This document shows, piece after piece, positions 34,077 through 41,098 of a stretch of DNA of 64,000 nucleotides. Under the pieces are notes generated by a model. That model ran no database searches. It worked only from the letters and a program-made list of their open reading frames with translations, and was not told the origin of the DNA. The translations under genes were made by a program, and so were the position numbers. The DNA comes from Parapedobacter luteus (GTDB lineage: Bacteria > Bacteroidota > Bacteroidia > Sphingobacteriales > Sphingobacteriaceae): assembly GCF_900168055.1 (NCBI RefSeq), contig NZ_FUYS01000003.1, positions 124,001-188,000 of the forward strand. The letters run 5' to 3'. Position 1 is the first letter of the stretch; each line of letters opens with the position of its first letter.

Positions 34077-34767
34077 CCGTTCAGGAGCGGTAATTGGAGG
34101 ATGCTTTGCCCTGCTATTGCTGGTCAGCCCCATAATAAGCCGTAGTGAGCAGCAAAAAGATGACAACAATACGACCAGTTTGACTGAGCCAAAGGTGATG
34201 GAAAAAGAAAACGCAATTAAAACAGATACAGCCACTTTCGCCGCGGGTTGTTTCTGGTGTGTGGAAGAACAGTTCAAACAATTAAAAGGGGTAGAAAGCG
34301 TAACTTCCGGTTATACCGGTGGAACCGTACCAGACCCCACTTACAAAGAGGTCGGTACCGGAACAACAGGGCATGCGGAAGCCTGCAATATTGTTTTTGA
34401 TCCCGCAAAGATTTCCTATGAGCAGCTAATGGAAGCATTTTTTGTTGCCCATGATCCTACCCAACTGAATAGGCAGGGAAATGATGTGGGAACACAATAC
34501 CGCTCTGCAATTTTCTATCATAACGCAAAACAGCAGAAACTTGCAACTTATTATATCAAGCGCCTGAATGAGGAGAAAGCCTATGAAAAAAATATTGTGA
34601 CCCAGGTGATGCCTTACGGTATGTTTTATAAAGCAGAGGATTACCACCAGGATTATTATGCCAATAACAGCGATGCTCCATATTGCCAACTGGTGATTAA
34701 ACCCAAACTGGAAAAATTCAAAAAAGTTTTCAAGCACGAGTTGAAATACAGAAAGGATACAAGATGA
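34057..34767 (+). CDS. msrA: peptide methionine-(S)-S-oxide reductase MsrA, exported
   Basis: A 236-residue MsrA that reduces the S-epimer of methionine sulfoxide. The N-terminus (KTTGNNRSGAVIGGCFALLLLVSPIIS) is an export signal, possibly with a lipobox-like GGC. The catalytic motif AAGCFWCVEE is intact, followed by VTSGYTGG, GHAEACNIVFDP and GNDVGTQYRSAIFYH. Extracytoplasmic location follows from the signal and fits its companions. It overlaps msrB by 4 nt (ATGA). Confidence 0.94.
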   Translation: MKTTGNNRSGAVIGGCFALLLLVSPIISRSEQQKDDNNTTSLTEPKVMEKENAIKTDTATFAAGCFWCVEEQFKQLKGVESVTSGYTGGTVPDPTYKEVGTGTTGHAEACNIVFDPAKISYEQLMEAFFVAHDPTQLNRQGNDVGTQYRSAIFYHNAKQQKLATYYIKRLNEEKAYEKNIVTQVMPYGMFYKAEDYHQDYYANNSDAPYCQLVIKPKLEKFKKVFKHELKYRKDTR

Positions 34768-35285
34768 TGTACACCAATAAAATAGTAATCTTTTCAACAG
34801 CCAAGCAGGAAATGAAACAAAACGATCAGAATCCTTACTATTCCCGTACAGATACCGTGCACCTGAAGGTATCCGATAAAGAATGGAAGAAAATTCTTAC
34901 GGATGAGCGCTATCTCGTGGCCCGGAAACAGGGCACCGAACGTGCTTTCACCGGCAAATACTGGGATAATGACACCAAGGGAACCTATTACTGCGCTGTA
35001 TGCGGCAACAAGCTCTTCCGATCGGATGCCAAGTTTGCGAGCAGTTGCGGCTGGCCGAGCTTCTTCGAGCCAGCCCGTAAGGGAAGTATATATTACAAAG
35101 CTGATGATTCCTACGGTATGCACCGCATTGAAATAAATTGCATCCGTTGCGATTCGCATCTGGGACACGTTTTTGATGATGGCCCACCCCCCACACATAA
35201 ACGCTACTGTATGAATTCAGTCTGCCTGGATTTCGAACCCGATGGTCACCAGCGGTTCACGAGTACCGAGGGAAAAATAATTTAA
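34764..35285 (+). CDS. msrB: peptide methionine-(R)-S-oxide reductase MsrB
   Basis: A 173-residue MsrB for the R-epimer of methionine sulfoxide. The catalytic Cys lies in KRYCMNSVCLDF; the zinc site is formed by CAVCG and CIRCD; GTERAFTGKYWDNDTKGTYYC and SSCGWPSFFEP are conserved. The N-terminal ~20 residues (MMYTNKIVIFSTAKQ) are too short for a convincing signal peptide, so export of this subunit is unproven; homologues in such clusters usually carry one. The start is set by the ATGA overlap with msrA; a later ATG at 34812 would also leave the domain whole. Confidence 0.94.
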   Translation: MMYTNKIVIFSTAKQEMKQNDQNPYYSRTDTVHLKVSDKEWKKILTDERYLVARKQGTERAFTGKYWDNDTKGTYYCAVCGNKLFRSDAKFASSCGWPSFFEPARKGSIYYKADDSYGMHRIEINCIRCDSHLGHVFDDGPPPTHKRYCMNSVCLDFEPDGHQRFTSTEGKII

Positions 35286-35301
35286 CGAATAATTTTTATA
35301 G

Positions 35302-37326
35302 ATGAAGAAATTAATTTGGCTGGTACTGCTATGCCAAACGCAGCCACTATTTGCCCAGATCAGAGAAGTTGTTGACTGGAAATACCAGCTCAATAAGCTT
35401 AACCATGATGAATACGAAGCCGTATTAACCGCAGCCATAGAAAAGGGTTGGCACCTTTACTCAAAAGACCTGCCACCGGAAACAGGCATCCCTACCAAAG
35501 TCGAAATCAGTACCGAAAATATCCAACCAATTGGAGGTATCACGGAAGTGGGTGAAAAGATATCCGAATTCAGCGAAGCTTTTGGAGCCCAGATCGTATA
35601 TTACTCAGATTCGGCCACGTTTATCCAACGCTTCCGTTTAGTAAATCCGGAAAGCAATGCGAATGTCCGTACACAAATCACCTTTCAGGCCTGTGATGAT
35701 CGCATCTGTCTGGCGCCGAATACGCTGGAGTTTGAGCAAAGGATAACTATGGATACTATCGTTGATGCCCGTACAGCAGATACAACTGCGGCTGGTATTA
35801 ACTATGGCAATGGAATGATAAGAATTAATACGCTTGACCCCGATGATCCGTTAACTACTAAGGGTATTAAGCAAACAACGGAAGACAATAGTCATGCTTG
35901 GGTCTTTGTGCTGGGTTTTCTGGGTGGAATGATTGCCCTGCTAACCCCCTGTGTATTTCCGATGATTCCGTTAACCGTCTCTTTCTTTACGAAAAGTGCT
36001 TCTGACAAAAGGAAGGGCAGAAAAAACGCATTGACATACAGTTTCTTCATTCTTGCTATTTTTCTATTGCTGAGCCTACCTTTCCATTTGATTGATGGTA
36101 TCAGCGGCAATATCTTCAATGAGCTTGCCACCAGCATATGGTTGAATCTTTTCTTTTTTGCCGTCTTCATCTTTTTTGCCATTAGCTTTTTTGGCTACTA
36201 CACGATCAGTCTGCCCAGCTGGCTGATCAACAGATCGTCCAAGGCAGAAGAAGCTGGTGGAATGGTGGGTGTCTTTTTTATGGCCTTTACACTTGTTATC
36301 GTTTCATTTTCCTGCACCGGCCCCATACTTGGAAGTTTACTGGGAGGAGTTGCCTCTACTTCAAAAAACATCCCTTTGCTGCTCACTTTTGCTTTGGGTG
36401 GGTTCGGGCTGGCATGGGCGTTCGTATTCGGTGCCCTCGCGCTTTTTCCCCATCTGCTGGCTTCACTTCCCAGATCCGGCAGTTGGATGAATACACTGAA
36501 AGTGGTATTGGGATTTGTTGAATTGGCGTTGGCCTTGAAATTCCTTTCGAAAGCTGACCTCGTCTCCAAAACATTCCTGCTGAAAAGGGAGCTTTTCATC
36601 GGTTTATGGATATTGATAGCCATAGTATTGGCGTTTTATCTTTTCGGCAAACTGCGTTTTCCTTACGATAGTAAAAATGAAAAGATAAGTCTATGGAGAA
36701 AAATAGTTGCTTCAGTAATGGTTTTCTTCGCGTTGTACATGACTCAAGGACTCGTACCTTCTGCTCAACCGAAACTTGCTCTCCTTAGCGGCATCCTGCC
36801 TCCGCTAAATGTGAGCTTTTATGCATCACCGGAAGATGGTCTTTTTGGGATACAGCCCCAGTATGACTATTTTGAGGCAGTTGCCCTGGCAAAAAAGGAG
36901 CGCAAGCCCGTACTGCTGGATTTTACCGGTTATGGCTGTGAGAACTGCCGTAAAATGGAAGAGTTCGTTTGGAGTGAACCGGACATACTGCCTTTGCTGC
37001 AAAATGAAGTGATACTCGCTTCCCTCTACGTGGATGACAGGGAGGAACTTGCACCTGATCAGCAACAGTCTATTGATATAGGCAAGGGTAGAAAGAAAAA
37101 AATCAGGACAATTGGCGACAAGTGGTCTCTGTTTCAGCAAGTTAACTTTAACAACAACTCACAACCACATTATGTGCTGGTAACACCCTATGGTGAAGTG
37201 ATTAATTCGCCGGTTTCGGGATACATGTCTAAGAAGGAATTCAAAATGTTCCTAATAGAAGGGACCGCGTACTTTAAGGAAAATGAGGGTAAAGTCTTGG
37301 CGCTGTCTAAAAAATCGGATGGATAA
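35302..37326 (+). CDS. DsbD-family thiol:disulfide interchange protein
   Basis: A 674-residue DsbD. Signal peptide residues 1-19; N-terminal DsbC-like alpha domain with the redox pair in FQACDDRICLAP; a central membrane domain of eight helices with one Cys in LLTPCVFPMIPL and its partner in SFSCTGPILG; and a C-terminal thioredoxin domain with YGCENCRKMEEFVW. All six redox Cys of the electron relay are present. It carries electrons from cytoplasmic thioredoxin across the membrane, so it can recharge the exported thioredoxin, peroxiredoxin and Msr enzymes of this operon. It is the last operon gene. Confidence 0.93.
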   Translation: MKKLIWLVLLCQTQPLFAQIREVVDWKYQLNKLNHDEYEAVLTAAIEKGWHLYSKDLPPETGIPTKVEISTENIQPIGGITEVGEKISEFSEAFGAQIVYYSDSATFIQRFRLVNPESNANVRTQITFQACDDRICLAPNTLEFEQRITMDTIVDARTADTTAAGINYGNGMIRINTLDPDDPLTTKGIKQTTEDNSHAWVFVLGFLGGMIALLTPCVFPMIPLTVSFFTKSASDKRKGRKNALTYSFFILAIFLLLSLPFHLIDGISGNIFNELATSIWLNLFFFAVFIFFAISFFGYYTISLPSWLINRSSKAEEAGGMVGVFFMAFTLVIVSFSCTGPILGSLLGGVASTSKNIPLLLTFALGGFGLAWAFVFGALALFPHLLASLPRSGSWMNTLKVVLGFVELALALKFLSKADLVSKTFLLKRELFIGLWILIAIVLAFYLFGKLRFPYDSKNEKISLWRKIVASVMVFFALYMTQGLVPSAQPKLALLSGILPPLNVSFYASPEDGLFGIQPQYDYFEAVALAKKERKPVLLDFTGYGCENCRKMEEFVWSEPDILPLLQNEVILASLYVDDREELAPDQQQSIDIGKGRKKKIRTIGDKWSLFQQVNFNNNSQPHYVLVTPYGEVINSPVSGYMSKKEFKMFLIEGTAYFKENEGKVLALSKKSDG

Positions 37327-37335
37327 ATTAGAGAA

Positions 37336-37578
37336 GTGAGACAATTGTTTTCACTGGATTATTTCCTGTCCACGGGTCAGGGTACCGAAAAAGATTTCCT
37401 TGCCCACTCATGGCACATCGTGCAGAAACGAATTGAGCATTTGGAGCGAAAAGACCCGTTCTCATCCGAGCATCCCCGGTACTTGTCAAAAATCGGGAAA
37501 CTTACCAAATTCCAACAATACCTCGGCACACGCGATAAATGGAACATTCGGCCGAATGATGCAAAATACTTCAACCAG
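37336..37578 (+). pseudogene. fragment of an unknown gene next to an IS110 remnant
   Basis: About 80 codons from a GTG at 37336 read like a protein (FSLDYFLSTGQGTEKDFLAH, HIVQKRIEHLERKDPF, YLGTRDKWNIRPNDAKYFNQ). The frame then runs into the reverse complement of a transposase fragment, so the gene appears cut by the insertion. I do not recognise the family. Confidence 0.35.
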
Positions 37579-37922
37579 GTGGCAAGGAAATCTGTTTTTG
37601 TCTTGATGTTCAGACTGGAAAAATAGTGCTTTGAGGTGTTGGGCAAGACAACATGTACCGTCTTTTTGTTCTTGTGGAGATGGCGGACCAGGTTCTCATA
37701 ATATACCCCGGTGGCCTCCATCAGAAACACGAGCTCAGGTCCCGTACTGACAACCGTCTTTGACCAACGAAGGAACTGGTTGAAGCCTTTGGTATCATTA
37801 TCAAAGATCCCGGTTGCTGAGAATGTTAATCTACCATCCTCCGAACGTTGGCATAGGCATGCCGAGAACGTTAACCTTGAGATATCAATCCCAATTGACT
37901 GTTTTGTAATGGCCATAATCAA
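37577..37922 (-). pseudogene. IS110-family transposase, N-terminal fragment
   Basis: About 115 residues of a DEDD-type IS110 transposase: KQSIGIDISRLTFSACLCQ with the first catalytic Asp, then ELVFLMEATGVYYENLVRHLHKNKKTVHVVLPNTSKHYFSS with the Glu, ending near KTKTD where intact enzymes continue SKTDK-DA. The remaining two-thirds and any terminal repeats are missing (IS110 elements rarely have long ones). This is the only mobile-element gene found in the island. The 280 nt to its right hold no gene. Confidence 0.7.
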
Positions 37923-38203
37923 GAAAAATTAATCGTATTTGACTTAATTCCCCCTCGTCTAGCCTTTTATCTTATCCAGGCTCACAAGATGCGGCCTTAA
38001 GTACTGTTCAGACTCTTGAGAATAAATCGTGCGGGCCAAATCTTTTTTACGGTATAATTTAACGTTTACCTAGCCACCCCTGGCCTTACAAGAACAGTCA
38101 ATATACTTTGCATAACAACAATATAGTGACCTTTCTTAAATTCTCAGTAAAAATAAAAGCCATCCGTTGCGGGGAAGGCTTACTCTATAATGGTGAGCGT
38201 CTG

Positions 38204-38281
38204 TTAAAGCTTTTCGATTTCTTCGATGGACAGCTTGGTAAACTTGGCAATCTGCTCAACGGGAATGCCGTCCTTTTTCAT
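38204..38281 (-). pseudogene. 25-codon 3' remnant of a PD-(D/E)XK transposase/Rpn-type protein
   Basis: Reads MKKDGIPVEQIAKFTKLSIE plus EIEKL and stop. This sequence is the usual C-terminal tail of Rpn-family recombination-promoting nucleases and related transposases in Bacteroidota. An in-frame stop directly precedes the ATG, so the rest has been deleted. Confidence 0.4.
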
Positions 38282-38434
38282 TTAGGTTTATGATACGTGT
38301 TTTTAACATCAATGATCGCTGTGAAAACCAATTTTATTTATTTTCGAAGACCCTGATCGATTAACCCCGATAACTTATAAAATTGTATACGGGAAAAAGA
38401 GCGTTTGATTTCAGCGCTTTATTTTCATATATTC

Positions 38435-38653
38435 ATGGTAATAGAACGCATCGAAGACAACCGGATAAAGACTACCCGGTCATCGGCTGTTGACAGTTTT
38501 GGCTTGCAACGCCTGATTGATGACATTAATTATTTGGAGTCCGTCGCCAAAAGCAAAGACACTCAAGCCGATGTGAATCAGTTGGCCGATGAGGTCAATG
38601 CGTCCTGGTGGGAAAAGAACAAACCCGTTTCGTCAAGTGAACTTAATCATTGA
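38435..38653 (+). CDS. probable antitoxin of a PIN-domain toxin
   Basis: A 72-residue acidic, helical protein from the ATG at 38435 (MVIERIEDNRIKTTRSSAVD, GLQRLIDDINYLESVAKSKD, VNQLADEVNASWWEKNK). Its end overlaps by 17 nt the start of a PIN-type toxin remnant, the normal layout of such modules. A TTTG at 38404-38407 and TATATTCA at 38428-38435 are a possible promoter but lie too close to the ATG. The frame is intact although the toxin is destroyed. Confidence 0.55.
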   Translation: MVIERIEDNRIKTTRSSAVDSFGLQRLIDDINYLESVAKSKDTQADVNQLADEVNASWWEKNKPVSSSELNH

Positions 38654-38711
38654 CGCAAACATCATTTTCAACGGCATCCTGAATACCGATGGAAAATCGG
38701 AGATTTACTAA
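38637..38711 (+). pseudogene. PIN-domain toxin, truncated and frameshifted
   Basis: From the GTG at 38637 the frame reads VNLIIDANIIFNGILNTDGK and then SEIY-stop. The first ~20 residues, with the metal-binding Asp, are the start of a PIN ribonuclease. Reading AAAA near 38693 as AAAAA would continue IGDLLINPS as in intact PIN toxins, but the body of the gene is missing further on. Confidence 0.6.
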
Positions 38712-38820
38712 TTAACCCGTCCGTACCAGTCTCCGGTCGACACAAGGATTTTCAGTCCTTTGCTCACAAAAAAACACCATCAGCATAAGATAACCGGCAC
38801 GCAATAATTTGCAAAGCAGT

Positions 38821-38832
38821 AACTTATAAGTT
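38821..38832. promoter_or_regulatory. palindrome upstream of a HigA-like gene, possible autoregulatory operator
   Basis: AACTTATAAGTT is perfectly self-complementary and lies ~95 nt before the antitoxin. Between them a short open frame (38823-38918) ends EYYEQKRSK and its stop overlaps the antitoxin start by 4 nt, so it may be the last piece of the toxin gene. Confidence 0.35.
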
Positions 38833-38914
38833 GCCTTTGTGTCGTAAAAGTCTGGGAAGTCATTGCATTCAGGAACTACTTGATGGCTGAATATTACGAA
38901 CAGAAAAGGAGCAA

Positions 38915-39208
38915 ATGATGGAAACTAAGAGCTGGAAAGACATCAAGGATAGTGTTTACGGTGCCAAAGGCACCGAAAGAAGGGACGCGCTGGAGAGGGA
39001 TTTCGAGGGATTCAAGGTCGGCTTGTTGCTTAAAAAGGCAAGGGAAGATAAACACCTCACCCAGGCGGAACTTGCCGATTTGGTGAACCGTAAAAGAGAA
39101 TATATTTCGAGGATCGAGAACAACGGGAGCAATCTTACATTGAAAACCCTATACGACATCGTTGAGAAAGGGCTCGGTGGTAAGGTGAAGATTTCGATAG
39201 AGGTATAA
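38915..39208 (+). CDS. XRE-type antitoxin, HigA-like
   Basis: A 97-residue DNA-binding protein with an N-terminal dimer segment (SWKDIKDSVYGAKGTERRDALERDFEGFKVGLLLKKARE) and a Cro/C1 helix-turn-helix (LTQAELADLVNRKREYISRIENNGSNLTLKTLYDIVEKGLG). The DALERDFE-F--G--LK-AREDK pattern is typical of HigA-like antitoxins. The expected HigB-like RelE toxin upstream is reduced to about 30 codons at most, so this is an orphan. It is the gene closest to the tRNA end of the island. Confidence 0.8.
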   Translation: MMETKSWKDIKDSVYGAKGTERRDALERDFEGFKVGLLLKKAREDKHLTQAELADLVNRKREYISRIENNGSNLTLKTLYDIVEKGLGGKVKISIEV

Positions 39209-39340
39209 TCCTACGTCCGGTCAATAAGACGTCGAAACCCCATCCAGCCGGACGGGATTTCTTTTTCGGTTAAAATTTACAGCCTCACGGCCATACATCA
39301 AAGATACGGAATTATCGCCGGAAATACCCGCCATTAATCA

Positions 39341-39362
39341 AACCGACAACAAAACCGACAAC
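39341..39362. repeat. pair of identical 10-nt direct repeats, period 12, next to the tRNA-Arg scar
   Basis: AACCGACAAC occurs at 39341-39350 and 39353-39362. The spacing equals that of the repeat pair beside tRNA-Leu. Same possible meaning: integrase arm sites or the fossil end of an integrase gene. Confidence 0.5.
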
Positions 39363-39372
39363 GATATAACGA

Positions 39373-39396
39373 AAAAAGGCCATTTAAGGCCTTTTT
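39373..39396. terminator. bidirectional terminator hairpin
   Basis: AAAAAGGCC (39373-39381) pairs with GGCCTTTTT (39388-39396) around ATTTAA. It closes the island on the tRNA side and directly abuts the first tandem repeat unit. Confidence 0.7.
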
Positions 39397-39663
39397 AGTG
39401 TTCCCGAAGGGATTTGCTGCGTCCCGCTGCCCCACTCTCGTTTCCGCAGCGAGCAAGTTCGAACCCCCGGCCGACCCTTCGTTCTCATCCCTTGTAAATA
39501 CGAAAAAGCCATCTTCACAGATGGCTTCCTAGTGTTCCCGAAGGGATTTGCTGCGTCCCGCTGCCCCGCTCTCGTTTCCGCAGCGAGCAAGTTCGAACCC
39601 CCGGCCGACCCTTCGTTCTCATCCCTTGAAATACGAAAAAGCCATCTTCGCAGATGGCTTTCT
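39397..39663. repeat. two tandem 134/133-bp units carrying a tRNA-Arg 3' end and terminator
   Basis: Units 39397-39530 and 39531-39663 are nearly identical (a few substitutions and one missing base). Each begins AGTG plus the first 17-18 nt of the tRNA 3' end, continues with a 45-nt insert that can fold (GCTGCG...CGCAGC), resumes with CGAACCCCC, as if the T-arm had been split, and ends with the tRNA terminator hairpin. The third, intact copy of the leading sequence is the tRNA gene itself. Confidence 0.8.
39634..39660 (-). terminator. tRNA-Arg terminator
   Basis: On the minus strand AAGCCATCT pairs with AGATGGCTT around a 4-nt loop and is followed by TTTTTC. The same hairpin occurs one unit to the left (39505-39527). 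Confidence 0.75.
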
Positions 39664-39665
39664 AG

Positions 39666-39737
39666 TGTTCCCGAAGGGATTCGAACCCCTATCTTCAGAA
39701 CCGGAATCTGAAATTCTATCCATTGAACTACGGGAAC
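39666..39737 (-). tRNA. tRNA-Arg, anticodon CCG
   Basis: Minus-strand cloverleaf: acceptor GTTCCCG/CGGGAAC, D-arm TAGTTCAATGGATAGAA, anticodon stem TCAGA/TCTGA with loop TTCCGGT (anticodon CCG, codon CGG), and T-arm GGGGTTCGAATCCC. Discriminator A; CCA not encoded. Its 3' end is copied at 39533, 39399 and 28286, so it is the attachment gene of the island to its left. Confidence 0.95.
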
Positions 39738-39744
39738 GGGGATG

Positions 39745-39752
39745 CAAAGATA
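39745..39752 (-). promoter_or_regulatory. -7 element (TATCTTTG) of tRNA-Arg
   Basis: On the minus strand TATCTTTG fits TAnnTTTG. It continues CATCCCCG, the same word that follows the -7 element of tRNA-Leu. The -33 position reads TGTT, a weak match. Confidence 0.6.
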
Positions 39753-39809
39753 TTCAAAATTTCGAAATCTAAACAGCCGATAATAAGTTTTTTCCTTTTA
39801 ACGGATCGC

Positions 39810-41075
39810 CTACTGCTGACGCTCGACAGGTTGAAGCGTTGTCGGGCCTCGTTTGACCACGCGATCTACCCGATACATGAGAAACAAGCTCAGTACCGAG
39901 ATCACCACCACCACATAACCGAGTGTATCGTAATTTTCGAGCGGGCTGAAACTGCTTTCCTGGATAACGATTTTGCCGGCCACCGCAGCGGCTATACCGC
40001 CAGCCAATTGCTGTAACGACGCGTTGATGCTCATGAACGCACCCCGGTCTTTCAACTCGGGCACGGCGCTGGTCAGCGCGGAAGAGGGCACCATCCGCCC
40101 CATCACCCCCGCCATCATCAGTACGTTGATGGCAATGGCTATCCACAGCGGTGTGACCGAAAGGTGGGTATACCAGATACACATAGCCATCATCCAAAGT
40201 GAAGCCATGACAAACAGCTTGTACTTGTCTACTTTATCGCTGATGCGACCGATGAAAGGCATGACCACCAGTGTACTGAGGCCAGACACCATAAAAAGGA
40301 TTGGTAATTGATACTCCGTGATGTGCAGGTTGTTTACCGCAAAAGCACTACCGAAGGGCATCATCATAAAGCCGCCCACGGACAGTAAGGCGGTGGCCAT
40401 GAATCCTATCCGGTAATCCCGCTGTGCAAAAGTATGCCATAAATGCGCGAAGGCAGATCGTTCGTTCTTGACTCCCAAATGCGCCGCGACTGGCTTCAGG
40501 TAAAACACAATGACAATGGCAATGATGACACCTAAAACAGCTACCATCAGGAAAGGGGCCTCCCACCCCCAGCCATTTGCTATGTAGAGTCCAATGGGTA
40601 TGCCCAATACCTGGCTTGCCCCAAAGGCCATTTGTATAAATCCCATGACGCGACCACGCTGCTGTAACACGAATAAATCGGCCACGATGGCCATGGATAT
40701 GGAGCCAATGACCCCGCCGAAAAGACCGGTAAAGATGCGGGCAGCCACCAAGAACAGGTACGTGTGGGCTATCCCGCACAACAACGTGCCGATGACAAAT
40801 CCGACGTAAAAAAACAGCAGCAGCTTTTTGCGATCAAACCTATCTGAGAAACCGGCGGTAAGGAATCCCGAGATACCGGCACTGAACGCGTAGGCAGATA
40901 CCGCCAAGCCAAACTCCGAAGGGCTCAAATGCATTGATTTCATCAAAATGTCTCCCAATGGAGACATAATCATGAAATCAAGAATGATGGTAAACTGTGT
41001 GATAGCCAAGATAATGACTACCAGGGTTTGATAAGGGGTAAAGCGTGTTGCCGATTCTGGTGTTTTCATCGGCAC
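39810..41075 (-). CDS. MFS transporter, drug-efflux type
   Basis: A 421-residue major facilitator with 12 predicted helices. Helix 1 reads LAITQFTIILDFMIMSPLGDIL, with the Asp typical of the DHA1 drug:proton antiporters, followed by the loop motif GFSDRFDRKKLLL (G-x3-D-R-x-G-R-K type) and VADLFVLQQRGRVMGFIQMAFGASQVLGIPIGLYIA (motif C-like). The substrate is not predictable. It starts beside the tRNA-Arg region, outside the island, and precedes the exopolysaccharide operon. A second ATG two codons in is equally possible. Confidence 0.9.
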   Translation of the reverse strand: MPMKTPESATRFTPYQTLVVIILAITQFTIILDFMIMSPLGDILMKSMHLSPSEFGLAVSAYAFSAGISGFLTAGFSDRFDRKKLLLFFYVGFVIGTLLCGIAHTYLFLVAARIFTGLFGGVIGSISMAIVADLFVLQQRGRVMGFIQMAFGASQVLGIPIGLYIANGWGWEAPFLMVAVLGVIIAIVIVFYLKPVAAHLGVKNERSAFAHLWHTFAQRDYRIGFMATALLSVGGFMMMPFGSAFAVNNLHITEYQLPILFMVSGLSTLVVMPFIGRISDKVDKYKLFVMASLWMMAMCIWYTHLSVTPLWIAIAINVLMMAGVMGRMVPSSALTSAVPELKDRGAFMSINASLQQLAGGIAAAVAGKIVIQESSFSPLENYDTLGYVVVVISVLSLFLMYRVDRVVKRGPTTLQPVERQQ

Positions 41076-41098
41076 AAACTTAATGATTATTGTCGGTG

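Noticed and set aside
38108-38293. 61-codon plus-strand frame
   Set aside because: Antisense to the more convincing MKKDGIPVEQIAKF remnant on the minus strand.
39397-39663. CRISPR array
   Set aside because: Only two long adjacent units without spacers; content is tRNA-end plus terminator.
39548-39772. Plus-strand frame across the tandem repeats and tRNA-Arg
   Set aside because: Created by the repeated tRNA-end sequence; overlaps a structural RNA gene.
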